Below are positions 36,968 to 50,509 of a DNA stretch of 64,000 bases, one piece after another. The number at the start of each line of letters is the position of its first letter. The stretch's first letter is position 1. The position numbers and the translations under genes are program-made. A model generated the notes under the pieces. That model searched no databases and was not told where the DNA came from. It saw nothing but the letters and a program-made list of their open reading frames with translations. The stretch comes from Acanthaster planci (taxonomy: Eukaryota > Echinodermata > Asteroidea > Valvatida > Acanthasteridae), in the NCBI RefSeq assembly GCF_001949145.1, contig NW_019091375.1, positions 2,165,443 to 2,229,442 on the forward strand. Direction: 5' to 3'.

Positions 36968-38623
36968 GTTCAGTAACAACCGCATGAAATAGCATTAGAC
37001 TATACCCTACTCTTCTGTGCCAGGCACAAAATGGGACAGAGGTGTACCCCCCGTCCAAGCCCTATACACACTCAAGCCTATTGTCACTTAGCACATCCCC
37101 AATAATGTCTGAAAAGAATTCCTGAGATACCAGTATAACAATAACCAGCACAAAGGCGGGGTGGGGGGTTCTGTCCCATAGTTTGCTCCTCACGTACTCT
37201 GCAGCCAAGGCATGTCTGGAATTACCCAGGCAAGTGCCTTCTGGAAAGCCACAAAGCTTCAAAGAGGCTCCGACAGCTTTAAAAGGTCGTCTATTGGTCA
37301 CAGGCAGGGCCTGGGCAAGCCAGGCAGCCGTTGATGTATACAATCCTTGATGTCTGTCATCTGGCAGATTTTTTTACACATACTCATGGGAATTGGCCAG
37401 ACCCCGGCTGGAGTATATTGTTTTCTGGCTAAGGGGAAGCCCCTATGTTTAAGGCGACTAAACCAGTCTCTTCATCATGAGAAACAGAGGTAGTAGGATA
37501 CTACGGGTGGTTTTTACATTTGGCTGTAATTTTTTTTAATCAAGAAATTAGCGAAGATGCTTTCCAAAATGGACGTGGAAGCCCTCTACGCAGAGTTTTT
37601 AATAAGTTAATTTAAGCAAGCTTGTAAATATTGCGGAGAGTGTTTAGTTGGATATCGTGATAAAACACGAGTAATGGTAGGGATTCACAGATAATTCCTG
37701 GCCTTTTTGGACGTCAGTCTGACTAAATTAAACTTACAAAATCGATTAATTACAAGGTGTTTTTATTTTCATAAAGTTTTAATGCACTGCACATCAGTGC
37801 AAAAGAGGAAATTGTACGGTTCGTACACATTTTAATTGGTACAAGTTTATCTGTTAACCAAAATGTATTTGAACTGTTCAATCTTTTCAGTTCTGGTGTT
37901 TTCTTTCCTTTTTCAAATTCAACATGATTGAAACATATACAAATATAACACGGTTTGAGCAATAAGCTCCTCGAATTATTGGAACTTGAGAAACTAATAT
38001 TAATGCGAAGCTGGGGGAACAAGTTGGTCAGTTTCCAATAACGGAGGGAGCTTGGTAATATTCATAATAATGAGAAGATATATTAAAACTGAAGTTATTT
38101 ATTTTATTTTAAAAAATAATAAAGACTTGTACAGTATGCAGAATGACAATCTGTTATCTACACAATGTCGTTAACGTCGACTGTGCTAGTCAATTACAGT
38201 AATCTTCGTAATTATATGAAAGCAGTGAGAAGTAGTTTTTTAATACTATGACAAGGCAGAGGGAAGTAAGCAAAGGCGAAAGATAAAGCCCTGTGGCATA
38301 TGGGTACAATGCCCTAATGCAAGCCCCATTGGAAACTGTAAAATCAACGGAGTTCGGAGCCCCATTGATTAGGTTGACACTTGGACCCAAATGGTCATGG
38401 TGAAACAATTACGCCATCAAGTGCAGTAGATTGGTTGGTCAGAGTAATAAAGGAATGCAAAAAAGCCTTCTGTTCTGTTTTTCTTTTCCTTTTTCAGACT
38501 CTTTCCACACAGGGTTTGTACACTTTTTTCCACCAGTCGACTTTAGTAGTTTTATATATCTTATTGACTTAAAACGAGGCAGACCTTCAGACAATTACCC
38601 AAGGATGGCCCTAGAATAAATTG

Positions 38624-38800
38624 ATCATGGTGACGTCATCACGTGATTTATTATTGAATTTTAAATATTGAATTTTATCCACAGGTTTCGTGCACTTTTT
38701 CTAACGTTAAAGACTGGTTCGTTTGTATTGGGAGCATAGGTAGTTCATTAACCCATGGGGTTGTCAAAATAAACTCGTCAAGGTGACGTCATCAGGGGTC
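38624..38800. repeat. Repeat units carrying CRE palindromes
   Basis: GGTGACGTCATCA occurs at 38629-38641 and again at 38782-38794, in a similar AT-rich context preceded by AATAAA-TTG/CTCGTC, giving a period near 153 bases. A related string is seen around 59758. It may be a minisatellite or a transposon remnant rather than a functional enhancer. Confidence 0.45.
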
Positions 38801-39865
38801 ATGTAACATGATATTAAATTTGCAGTTTTTTTCAAGGGTTTTGGACCCTTTGTAACTTCGCACTTGTTTCAATTTTACCACTGGCTCGCCTGGGGACAAC
38901 TGTGAGAATTTCAGACAAATCAGGGGAAATTGTCAGGGGAAATTGATTTGATCTGTTTTTCCAAAATGATAAAGATGAAAAATGAAAATTCCGAAACAGC
39001 CCCGAGGTTTTTACAACCATATCCCATTATATATCCGTCGAAATTGTGTAACTTAATAAAAGATCATGAAGGTGAGACACTGACGTTCACCTACGGCAAA
39101 TAAATTAGAGACAAGGCTATACGCAAAACTTGTGTCCAGCATCCTTGTTCTCTGCCCGTTTGAAGGTAGTGTGAGAGCGAGTCAAGTGCTTTCTTGGTGG
39201 TGTGCTGCGGACCTGGCGGTAGACTTTCTCCCAAAACAGATCTGCGTCTTATAGACCGCAGCTGTTAGACCGGTCACCAATGCTGATCGAGACCAAACCA
39301 GGCAATCGTCAAAGACAAATCCGCTACAGGCATTAAATTTCCAATTCTTCAGGAAAGTCATGTGTTATAATTATTTTACACACGTATTCTAGCACTAATA
39401 TTGGAAAAAAACAGTTTACTAAATATGTACATTGTACTGATTGCCTTTCACCACGAGGAACTAAAGCACCCAAGACACCGTGCCCAAACACCACTATATC
39501 TTATATGTCATAGGCTGTTATTGTCATTAGCATATTCTATGGAGTTTGTTGGGTCTTGATGAGACTCAGTATACATATTTGTAGACTATGCATGGCCTCA
39601 CGATCCCTTTGGTGTAAACGAAAGGGGTGTGGGCTGAGCAATCGTTGAATTCTTAATGAGGCTGTTGGTCTAGAGGATATGAGACAATTGCAGCACTGAG
39701 CATACTTGGAAAAGGCCTAGTTCACGTTACCGGCAAATCCAACAATATCTCCCGTATGCCTTTACAAACACCCAACACAAACGTTTGCATCATACTTCAC
39801 TTGTGTCACTGTTATTGTAATTATTGGGTATAATTAAATCGGATTTACGTTTCTCTTTTACGGAG

Positions 39866-39971
39866 GCAGAATATACCTTAGGCATGAACAAATCTCAGCG
39901 TCTATCAGTGAAGGCTGGGCTCCTGCCTGTGCTGCACATCTGAATTGTACTGGTAGATGGATGCCAAAGAG
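39866..39971 (+). pseudogene. Orphan discoidin part-1 exon
   Basis: The frame reads HEQISASISEGWAPACAAH, then LNCTGRWMPK, ending phase 2 at AAGAG|GTGGGT. It aligns with gene B part 1 (DDQISASQYKKCCPPSAGRLNGTGKWAP, written here as two blocks joined at CPP) and has the same donor phase. A possible acceptor (TTTTACGGAG|) would give phase 1, again as in the family, but the Pro/Thr hinge and the CSTPxPLGMEDG block are missing. No part-2 or part-3 exon follows within 5 kb. Most likely a leftover of a duplicated F5/8 gene. Confidence 0.6.
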
Positions 39972-42900
39972 GTGGGTTTCAACGAGAAACAAGACAGCCA
40001 ACTTTACACTACAACGCATACAACGCTGTGATAACGAGAATGCGGGAATAGAAGCATATGTTGTAACGACTGTGCGTGGGAATAAAAACCAAAAGCAGAG
40101 ACTAAGCCATAAATCAAAGACAAAGCCCACTCTAAAGACAAAGTCCAAGAGCCCAAACACCGGAAAGCCGCGTCGGCAGCGGACATTGTTCACTGTCATC
40201 TTATTTTAGATTTGGTATAAAAAATGAGTCTTTGGGAAACTCTTGATGAAACTACCATTTTGTTAGGGTCAGTTATATTTTATCTAGGATTTTTTTTACG
40301 TGGAGGTTAAATTGAAGCAGATACCTGGTTTGATCTGCGTACTTTGTTGAATATTATTAGGGGGACGAACGAAACACAACAGGCAATCCGGAACCCAGTT
40401 CGTTAATTTTCTTATTGCAGCTAGTTCGTATAAGAAACTCTGGCCTTGCCAGGTGTCTTTAATTCATTATTTTGAGCGTTTGGAGAGCTTGTGTCTCTAC
40501 ACTGATCGGCGGCTGTTTTAAAACCAGTTTAAAATAAAAGAAAAATCTAGCAGACCGTGCTTTAGCAAGGGTGACCTCACAGTTGTAATTCTAAGACATG
40601 AATATTCATATTGTGTAGCTAATCTACATTGCATCTTGGTTATTTGCATGTTTGTATGTCAAGTAATTGTTACTTGGTTACCTTTGTGCTTCCCGCGCAC
40701 AAGGACTGGTTGTACTTGGTTGACATCCACCAGGAAAATAAGTCCAAAGATTATTTTAGACAACTGACTGAATTTATCGAAATTATTGTCATGTACAATA
40801 ATAACCCCTTGTATTATGTGATACTTTGGTGACGTGTTAATTGAAGCTCACGTTTATTTACTTGGTAAGTAACTCTTTGCGTATGAAAACAAATAGGACA
40901 GTACAAGAGACGGTCAAAGACTTTGGGTTGGCCGTGGAGCTCCAGTTTAAGAGGTACGTGAAGAGCATGGGTATATTTTGATGTCAGTAGCACCCATTTT
41001 TATGTCTGTGTAGGCATAGTCTCGTGGCGAATTTGTAGTACAGTCTACATAGAAACCCTCAGTGAGTACATGCACTTCTTGATGCTTAAGGACATTGCCG
41101 TTCACTTTTAAGTATCCTATGTAAGCAACGATACACATGTCTGCTGTAGTCTGTTAATGTACTGTACATGTACAGTGTGTGTATATAGATACGGGCTAAT
41201 CATTGGAAGCTCTCATTACTTTGTTATTTCAGGCAATGGGTTTTTTGTCACTCCAGGATCTAGATTGTTAGGATGCCTGTGGCAGTTGCTGGTCACCAAT
41301 AAATCAAGGCTACAAATATCCTGATGAGTCTGTCTCCGCCTTTGTGCATAGGGCCTAAGTACCGTGCCGGTGCTCGTTCCGTTTCACAATGGGACCGGGC
41401 CTCCTTGTGGCATCCCACTACAATAATAAACAGTGGAAGTTCATTTTAGTTGAAAATAGGCCTATTCTATAAATACATTTCAAAGATGTGTGATATTCCA
41501 ATAGTTGTAATTTAAATATTGCATATGTAGATAGGGTCCTTCAAACCCCGCATTTGGGGTATGAAGTACCTGTGTTGTGAAATTTTAATGTCGCCCTTTG
41601 ACATATTTCCTGAGCAATTATTGTACTGATCCGCTATACACCAAATACAGTCCGTTCAAAACATTTGGATAAAACCGGCTTCCCAGCCATTCACATTAAA
41701 GGCGGCAAATAACAATTTTAGAGACAGCTTAATCTCTTTTAACATTAGCCCTCTATTAACATTAGTGAGGCAAGTGTTGCTAGAAACCATGCAATATTGT
41801 TTTTTAAATGGTCAACCATTTTCGCTCTTCCTAGACGTTTCTATGACGACATCAATCTGCTATTGCTACGTTGTGTCTGTCAGGCCTGGGATGAGTACCC
41901 GACGCCATACTGTATCTATTCGTCCATAATGCCTGTTTGGCTGACAAGTCACCTGCTTCCAGTTTTAGCACCTTCCACACTGTAAACCGGAACCAATAGA
42001 GCCTGCAAGTAATTAATATTGGTCACGCGGCGAGCTTCTGGAACCCTCGTGCGGTCCGCCTTTGGGGATTTTACAAGGGCTGTCCTATCACATCCGATAT
42101 GTTTTGGAAGAATGATTTCTACCTGAAACCACAGCAACAAAACTAATATCGGAATTTTCTCTTCGTCCGCCTCAAGCGATATATAGGAAAAGTCAACTTG
42201 GAGATGGGTAAAAAACATATTTCAAGGTTAATGACCCTTCCGACAGTATCGTTCCTTGGTCTCCTTGTTCATGCACGTTTGCTTTCATTCCCCGTGCTTA
42301 CTTGGAAATGAGGTTGTACTACGTTGCAAAGATTTACCTACCTGCAGTCGATGCGTTCCAGATTATGTTGACGTGACGCAGTTCTTGTCAGCAAAGGTTA
42401 TGTTATACATCAGAATCTTTCATAAAAGTTACTGTTACTGCTTTAAGTTTATTTCCTTATAAATTTCAAAATCCTTAATACATTTTGGTCTGTTTTCATT
42501 TCGGAAATCATAATCTATAATTCCGTAATTGTTCATCTGCGTACGGAATTGCACTGTTTTTCATGTATTTAGGATTTTCGGAAATGCTAGGTACATATCT
42601 GGCAGGATGTTTGTCTTTTAGGTAAGGTAAATTCTCAGTTTCCATAAATTGATACACCAGCAAATGTGTTACAAAAGGCCTCTTTATTAAAGAGTAAAGT
42701 TTTTAAGAAGTAACAACAAAAACTATTACACATTCCAAAATTTCTGTACGTTATTTCTCCTGTCCATTGTTACTTGCACTTACGATAGGATTACTCTTTG
42801 GTGTAACGAGACAGCGGCGGAAAGTGGGCCTTACTTTATAAAAAAGTTTCCTTGATGACCCATTTATTCCTTTTAACATCCAAAATGCATTGTTAACAGA

Positions 42901-44766
42901 AAGATCAAGGCCGGAGGATGGCAGTTAATATTCTTGCCCCTGTTTATATTCCGCTGTTGCTGCATTATACACAATGGTAACTAACTTCATCTTCGTTACC
43001 GGAGAAAGCTATCGCTGCATTATTGTAGTCAGTAATGTGACCGGTGAAGCGGAAGGCTGGCAGTGAATAATTTGTTCCTTTATGTGTTTTCCATCAATAA
43101 AGTATTATTGATGACGGCATTATGCGCATCACACAAATTTTTTAAGACAGGAAATAAACGGAAAGCGGCATTTCATTATAGGCTTGTTTGTACTTTTGAA
43201 GCTTTTTCGGTACAATAACAAATTTTACCTGCCTTCCTTTCGTTTCAGATGAAAACTTTGCCAGCATTGTTCTTAATTTCTTTTGGTAATTAATATGTTT
43301 TGAAACTGCGAGACGGAGAACAGCCTTGATTAAAATAATGTGACCAAACCAAAGAAAAAATCCTTCGGTATAAAGTAAAGGTATAAATATATCTCCAGTG
43401 GTATATTCCTCGCTTCAATTCGTTCCCTTGATTTTCTGGAAATTCCTTTTTGTTTAATTGCGTAACTAGAGGATCGTCAGGTTGATCCTCTTTTTTTTAG
43501 GGACGAACTTTTTCAAGTTTCAAGACAGACATCACATCATTACCAAAATATGCCCCTACGTATGTTGAGTTCACCCTCATTTCCCGCATTCTCCCCTGAG
43601 AATATAAAGGGCGTCCCGTATAGTGGGTGTTGAGTCTTCCACTAGGCCCAGCAATTGGGTCTTGAAGTTCATTCTCCAAAAAGGAGGGGGCAACCCAACC
43701 AACTCAGCCCAGCAAAAACAAAACAAAGCAGGTCAAATTGGCAGCCAGTACCTGAAAGCGAATTGACGCAAATGGTAGAATACATTTTAGGGCCAATGTG
43801 GCTCGATACGTGTAAGCACCAAAGATAAACTACTCATATACCAACAAGCTGCCACTCCCTACACGTATTTCCAGTTATTAAAATTCATGTCAACAATTTT
43901 GCGCCTGTAAACCTCTCAACTGTGGCTATAAAATAACACGTGCACCATCAATATAGCTAGCCACTGACTACTCTGAAGCTATATTAGGGATATGTTAAAA
44001 ATGCTCTCCTCGAGCTAAATTGTACGACTTGTAAGTCGCAGGTACTGGACAAGAGTTGTACATATACGAAGTACAAGTCATACAAACGACTTAGCTCTAG
44101 GAGGAAAGATTTGTTTTTCTTTCACCATGTCCGTAGTACAGCTTAGCGGTTTTAACTACTTTCCGCAATAGCCATGTTTGTTTCTGCTCGACGCAGCCAG
44201 TTAAAGTGGAAATCCACCTTAAGCCGGATGTGGTCTGGAGATTGCTGTACTTGAGGAATTTTCTGTGTTCCTCTGTCTCGATGTAACTCTTTGTATCAGG
44301 TGGATTTCAGTTTGCTTGTTTTTTTAAACTGATTTCTTAGAAAAAAATACTGTCAAATCGGTGGGGATGCAATTTGAAGTACCCAACGTATTAACTCAAA
44401 TATCAAGGCTGATGCACTCTTTGGCCAGAACCTTAAGGCTGCCTTCAAAAGTGTGTGCGACTAATTGATAATGAGCGTTATATTCAGAAACATCTCCGTG
44501 CCACTACCCCATAGGCCTAGCACTTTAACGTCGCTCACGTGATGTTTATGTGCCATTACGCTGTGCTTAATGGTACCAGGTACCTGGTACAAATCATGCA
44601 AAGAACAGAGGATTGCTTAGTCAGACACTGTCGTTGGAATACCACGTTCCTAGGATTATTGGTTCTGTAAGTCTATTGGCAATACAATCCTTTAATTTTT
44701 ATTACTGGTACTGAAGTTACCACGCAAGTGCAGATAACGTTGATATCCATACGTCAGAACCCAACC
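39972..44766. other. Interval before F5/8 gene B
   Basis: No supported gene. An unrecognised minus-strand open frame at 40947-41138 and a Cys-rich plus-strand frame at 42268-42400 were inspected without result. An imperfect inverted repeat lies at 44006-44103. The bases before 44767 should contain the gene B promoter, but no clear core element was found. Confidence 0.45.
44006..44103. repeat. Imperfect inverted repeat
   Basis: CTCCTCGAGCTAA at the left pairs with TTAGCTCTAGGAG at the right, and the inner ACGACTTGTA / TACAAGTCAT also pair. The whole folds into a bulged hairpin of about 98 bases. Confidence 0.55.
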
Positions 44767-45097
44767 ATGGTAATGCCACACACTTTACTATTTATCCACG
44801 CTGTTGTTTTGATGGGGAATGCAATTCTCGAGACGGGTGCGATTTTGACTGGGCAGGCCCCACAGATACTTTCCTATACGTTCGCCCAGCTGGGTACCAG
44901 CGCGCTCAGGCATAGAGTTATCGCCTCGTCGGCATGGGTATCAAAGATGACGTGTGCCACCGAATGTGTTGCGGTACCCAGCTGTACACAGTTTTGCTAC
45001 GAACCGACGGCCAGGAGTTGCCTGCTCGAAGACACTTCCGTGGCTCCAGTGTCCGAAAATCTGGATAACGCTGCAACTTGCTACAAGAAGACCTCAG
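44767..45097 (+). CDS. F5/8 gene B, exon 1: signal peptide and PAN/apple domain
   Basis: ATG chosen at 44767 for its context (CCAACCATGG) and because a hydrophobic leader follows at once (MVMPHTLLFIHAVVLMGNA, residues 1-19); the frame is open 13 codons further upstream. Residues ~35-106 resemble a PAN/apple module, with six cysteines at 63, 67, 73, 77, 85 and 105 (CATECVAVPSCTQFCYEP, then CLLED and ATCYKK). PAN modules mediate protein or carbohydrate binding in secreted proteins. The exon ends in phase 1 at CCTCAG|GTGGGT, which can join the phase-1 discoidin part-1 exon at 49046. No Cys-linker exon like that of genes A and C was found in the 3.9-kb intron. Confidence 0.85.
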
Positions 45098-48000
45098 GTG
45101 GGTTCTCTAGTAAGTCCTGATCAAGACCATTTAGATACTAAACAATTAGTCACCACGCCCACGAATGGACAGGCATTTAAAAAGTTCCTCATTTACAAGA
45201 TGATTACAACAGAGAAATTTACAAATCCAGAGAGGTCTTGGAATCAACCCCTCTCCCATTCTCACACATAAAACAAAGAATGTAGTAATGAAAAATATGA
45301 CATCCTGCAAAGTATGTACATGGTGAGCATTACGAACAGGAGACTGTAATGCATACCTATGTGCCCACCTGTCCGCTTCAAATGGGCATAAAAATCTGAC
45401 AGGTTTGCCCCCCCCGAAAAAAAATCCTTGATTTACCTCTTAGAGGTTTCTCTCATTTACAGTCCAGAAGCTGTCACAAGGAAAAGGGATAATGTTTGCT
45501 CGTGCATGACAGAGAGAGAGAAAACACACAAGTAAAAAGATGTCCTTGCCGATGCAACAACCAACTGCCATACCGAAACCCCCTACCTTTAACACCTCAG
45601 TGGGGTCTGGGGACGTTCGGGGGTACTTACATTACGTCCTGAGTGAACGTGCTAAATGCCATATCCGAGATTTCATTCATATCAATAGAACGTTAACAAA
45701 CCTGTGCTCATTGAAAGTATGCTAAAATTGCTTATAAATTAACTGTTTGAAAGGAAACTTGTGAAGCGATCTCTGTGATTTCAACACATATTAGAAAGCT
45801 TTTGCAAACAAAATAGTAAAAAGGAAACTTTACCATTTCATTTTTATGCTAATGATTTCTATGTTGATGACAGTAAGCTTCAAGTTGGTTTCATCAAAGG
45901 CAGAACACTATCATCTCCATAATTTTGTGTATACATTTTTGCACGTTTTTGTTTAAGGTTAGGGAGTAAGATCCCCCGTTACTTGTTTGTTGTGTGAATG
46001 GGCAATATGTCTTCGAATCGTCGTCAATAAGAACCCTTGGCCGACGATTTTTTGTACTTCTTTTACTCTTTTGTAAAGGGGGTGCCTTGCCAAAAGCAAA
46101 ATAGCGTCGTCTAACAGTATCGATGAAAGGAACTTCTAAGAGTTAAAAACTACCACCTCCTGCACACATCTAATGAAAAGTCCTTAGATCATGCTCGTAA
46201 TAAGTTTTGTAACATAAATGTGAAAGCAAATTGAGCTGACTTTCCACGATATGTTTCCTTTAAAGCAAAATAATCAGGAGAATCCCCAACAAACGTTTCT
46301 TTACATAAATGGCGAATGAAAAAGTTTTGCCCCTGATGTCAGTGTATCCCATGCAATGGAATAATGTAGAAAATAAGACTTCTTCCCAACATTTTGTTCA
46401 TTGTTAGAAGACAAACAGTGGTTATGACCGAAAGTTACTTATGAGACATGCCAGTGCCCTCTATGTTTGACCAGAGCCCATGGTCCTGCTCGACGTACAG
46501 GTGCAGTGAACTAATCCAAGCCCCACTGAAAACAGCCGACATTACTGGAGTTCCGAAAACAAACAGTAAATTACTGTCTTGTCCTTATATTTTGAAAAAA
46601 AATACAAACGTTTTGTGGGCTAACCAATTTGTTTTTACTTGTTCACACAAAACAAACCCACTCTCAGAAAAGTGACACGTCACATTCCCTCCTTCCACTT
46701 TTTGTGCACGTTGATGGGGCCGTTTTTCATCCGTAGATTGTATCAACTCTTCTCCTGGCTGGAAGCCACGAACCAAACAAATTCATCTTGGTCTATTGCC
46801 ACATTCTCTTGTGTTTTGGGCCGAATAATCTCCTTTTTCAAAAGAATCCGCGGGAAGCACTTTTTTATGCCAATGCGCTCTGCAGAAATTACCAGTTGAA
46901 TAAATCGACTGGACCTTGAGATTACAGGGTCGCCATATAACGTTTAGTTGTTACCATAGACACCTTTTCTTATACATTGAATTCTGAGTTGATAACATAA
47001 AAAAGGAAATACATATTGAGTACAATTATACAGCTACTGTGTGACTATGATCACATACATCCTTGTATCTCCACAACTTCCTACTTAGTTGACCCAGCTT
47101 ATCAAATCCCTATCAAATAATATTATAGTCATGGCACCGTGCGTGCATTAGCCTTAAAACATATCCTCACGACTTGAGTAGAGCTTACCGTCACCGGAAG
47201 GTTAGAAATATAAACCACACATGTCACTTTGAGAGCCTAGGACAAGACTTAGACATTTCATTCATACCACCATGACACTGTCACAAGACTTCAGGGAACG
47301 CTACCTTGCATTTTGCATCTCCGTAGTAAACTCATCGCTCCGAAATTTGTAATAAAAATGGATACAGGACACAGCTAAAACTAACACATCTCATTCAGCG
47401 GCGTATCCAGCGTTTGGTGTCAGGGAGGGCAAATTTAAAACGAATACGGCTTGAGGCTCATTCAACATGATGTTAGGCGAGAAAATAATATGACTGGCCT
47501 TACTCACGGTCACGACATCCTTTGTTTTTTTTTTGCAGGTTTTGTTTTCCCTGGGTGTTGTTGCTAATATTTAATAAGTAAAAATAACGGATATTTTCCT
47601 TCCTACTCACCTATAAAGTAGTCTTTGTATAATAAAACTAACAAACAAAAATAAAAAAACAAAACAGATTTGGAGCGGGGAGCAAGTTGTGCCTCCTGCC
47701 TCCAGCTTGACAAGCCACCGATTTCATTTGATTTACAACTATATTTTGTTTGGAACGTTTAACAGCTTTTTTGCCCGAAAAAAATCTCAAGCAGGCCGTT
47801 CAATCTACGGACGTTAAATGCAATTTTAGGCAGGTTTCCCCAAAGATCCTATTGCGCCGCGTATATAGCGGTGCCATATGGGGAACTATGCCCAAAAGCT
47901 GTAGTCACCCATGGGGCCATTCGAGCAAGCAATTACACCTGCTCAGTCCACGTTAATGCACAGGCGTAGGCTTGCGCACGCGTACCGGGTGTGCGTAACT

Positions 48001-49045
48001 AGGGACGCGTCTGCGCCCGAGTATTATCAAACGAGTATTGCTGGGGCGTAATTACTCCCTCGTATGGCGCCCATTCACGATGGAGTTCTCTATCTAGCGC
48101 CACTACGAACGGCGCTATATGATCTTAATTGGTTCGCACGAAGCGTTGGGCTATGCGACGCATCTACCTCCCGACCCCCGAATGTCTGATGTTGTCCCCT
48201 CCTTAAGTATCCTGTTTGGAAATTTCAAAAACGCAGAACTGTTTATAGAGCGGACTTCCACCCGCTCCCAGCCCCTTCACACTTGGTACACGTTAATTAA
48301 CGTTAATTTTTCCCTTCCCATTTGCATTGCGTTTAAGTTATGTATCGCACCTGATTATCTTTCGTGCTCTCATTGTATTTGTTGTGGAATAAGTGCATGT
48401 GCGTCTTTAATCTGCATTTGCCGTGTCCCTTGAAATGTGATTACCTAACCCATCCCAGTTGAATTTGTTCCATATAAAAACCCTGGTCATGCCCAACCGT
48501 AGATGTCGGGGGCGGGGAGTGGGTTACCGTAGCGGTTCTTTTTCTCGCTTTGCACCAATTGCGGCCGGGGTTCGAGTCCCGGTAGGCCCAGGCTTTAATT
48601 GCAGTCGGTTTCCAGTCCATACTCGCTGTCGCAGGTTTTCTCCGGGTATTCTGGTTTCCTTCTGCCTGTTAATCTAGACCCGCTTCCGAACTCCGTATTG
48701 TGATGCTGATTAAAAGGTTATGAATGAACGTTATTGGCACAAATAGCCTGAGTAGCTGAAAGCGCCATTAAAACAAAACAACAACCATGGTTTTCTGTGT
48801 TCAAGAGGTGTGTGGTCGCCATAGCTCGCTGTAGAGTTTGTTTTATTTGAATTCGGTCTTGACTTCGTGCTTAACAACCAACTACTGAGTATGTAAGGGT
48901 TGATGTTCACTCCAATTTACCGGGTCTGTCTTTAAGTAAAATCTCGTCCATCACAAGACTTACGCTCAATTTTCCATTTTGTTTTCCGGTACAAATTTGA
49001 GAGGTCAGAAACGCACTAATTCTACGTCTACCTTCTTGCCCGTAG
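45098..49045. other. Probable first intron of F5/8 gene B
   Basis: No further exon supported. It contains a tRNA-derived SINE (48510-48740). A CAGCGGCGTATCCAG string at 47396 resembles an hAT element end, with no partner seen. Open frames at 47750-47956 and 48119-48433 are unrecognised. Confidence 0.5.
48510..48740 (+). mobile_element. tRNA-derived SINE
   Basis: The head resembles a tRNA, with an A-box-like ACCGTAGCGGTT (48525-48536) and a perfect B box GGTTCGAGTCC (48569-48579) in a GC arm (GCCGGGGTTCGAGTCCCGGT). The tail contains GCAGGTTTTCTCCGGGTATT, similar to the conserved central segment (TCTCCGGGTACTCCGG) seen in tRNA-derived SINEs of many invertebrates. Confidence 0.75.
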
Positions 49046-49232
49046 AGCACGGACCCACGGAGCCAGGACCCACGGAGCAAGGACCAACGCCAAGTGGGTG
49101 TTCAACCCCGGAACCGTTAGGGATGGAGGACGGAACCATCCAGGACGATCAAATCTCGGCATCCCAGTATAAAAAATGCTGCCCTCCTTCGGCCGGCCGT
49201 CTCAACGGCACCGGCAAATGGGCGCCAATTGA
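49046..49232 (+). CDS. F5/8 gene B, hinge and discoidin part 1
   Basis: 187 nt, phase 1 (GCCCGTAG|) to phase 2 (ATTGA|GTAGGT). A short repetitive hinge (EHGPTEPGPTEQGPTPSG) is followed by CSTPEPLGMEDGTIQDDQIS and RLNGTGKWAPIE. The hinge repeats GPTE-PGPTE at DNA level too, suggesting small slippage expansions. Closest to gene C in the CSTP block. Confidence 0.9.
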
Positions 49233-49827
49233 GTAGGTATTAAATGGGACAATACACCTGTACTTGTATCCAAAAACACTCTAAACCACTAGGTCATAAT
49301 GCTGTTTGCTATACCATGTATATGACAGTGGTTCGTGATGACAGTATGGCCACGAAATACTAGGCAATCTACACATGCGCCGATGATACGGATGACCCAA
49401 AACCCACTTAATTAAAGTAAATAAACGAGGCTCTGCGTGGTAGCCATCATGGAGGCAGCTCTTCTGTTCCTCAGGGAAACCAACTCTGTGCATACCCTGT
49501 GGAAAGAAATCACTGGTCTGCAAGGTGGCAGCCATTTTATTAGAATAGCAATGGTGCAGTGGTACACTTTGCAGAACGATGTTTTGAATTAAATTTTTCT
49601 CATGTAAATTTCAAATGAACTTTAAGTAATGGTTGTCACCCTCGTTTTATTTTTCATTTTAATTATAGATTGAATCCACCCTTACGAAGCCCGGGTCGGA
49701 CTCTTTTAATAACTCTGTGGTGATTTTGAATATGCTGAGACTCGCTCAGGGCCCGATTTTCCGAGATAGGTCAGCCAAATATGTGGGCTTAATCAATGCC
49801 GTTCTTCATGCATTCGGGATAAAAACG

Positions 49828-50190
49828 ATGAGCCTCTTGCGAGTTAAATTTGAATAAAATCTGGCACACTAAGTTCTTCAAATCCACGTGTACCTAAACG
49901 ACATTGTTGCTTTACCTCGTGATTCGGGGCGAATTTGTCTTAGTTACATAAGAGATACTTTGCACTAATATAGTTTTCATTGGATAGGAGGCGATCCACG
50001 GATTCTGTCCATTCCAGAAATTTAATGGTGGTCGCTGTGCAAAAGCTTGCCCCAAATCTCAATATATATACCAAAAGTCTTTAGTCAGGGGAATTCAATT
50101 TTTTTTATGTGCAATTAGACACCTCGATGTACGAGATTTTACTCGGCGTACCAGATTATTTATTCAACCTGAACTTGCAAAAGGCTTATT
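49828..50190. mobile_element. MITE family copy 3
   Basis: 363 bp in gene B's intron, matching copies at 23238 and 25614 (CGAGTTAAATTTGAATAAAA, GATTCGGGGCGA, CTGTCCATTCCAGAAAT) with inverted ends GCCTCTTGCGAG / CTTGCAAAAGGC. Confidence 0.75.
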
Positions 50191-50509
50191 GATGAGTTGA
50201 AATCACGTTTTATGAAATTAGCATGTGCCAGCCGAATTCGTGGGGGTTGGCAGAATCCACCCTGGTACCAAACCCTAAGGCTCTATTAGTCGTATTTTTT
50301 GTACACCTTTGTAGTTGATTTTGTGGTGATACTGGGGTTAGCGCATGGGGTTCCCTCCGCCACTCCCATTTTTTGCTCCCTTTGCAGGTGTCACCCTTAA
50401 AGTTTTGATGTCTGAAAGGTGACTTTCGGCCAATCATTTCAACTTTGAAACGAGATTGTTTTCAGAGTATTGTTATTATCTGCCTTATCCCCTTTCCCCC
50501 TGTCTCTAG

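Larger units (their letters stand above)
36299..39865. other. Interval between gene A and orphan discoidin exon
   Basis: Holds a diverged tandem duplication (36567-36967) and repeats with CRE palindromes (38624-38800). No exon supported. Confidence 0.5.

Noticed and set aside
39858-40199. 113-residue minus-strand frame
   Set aside because: It is the shadow of the orphan discoidin exon and following plus-strand sequence.
40947-41138. Minus-strand frame with protein-like composition
   Set aside because: No recognised domain, no partner exons and no homolog in the window; left unannotated.
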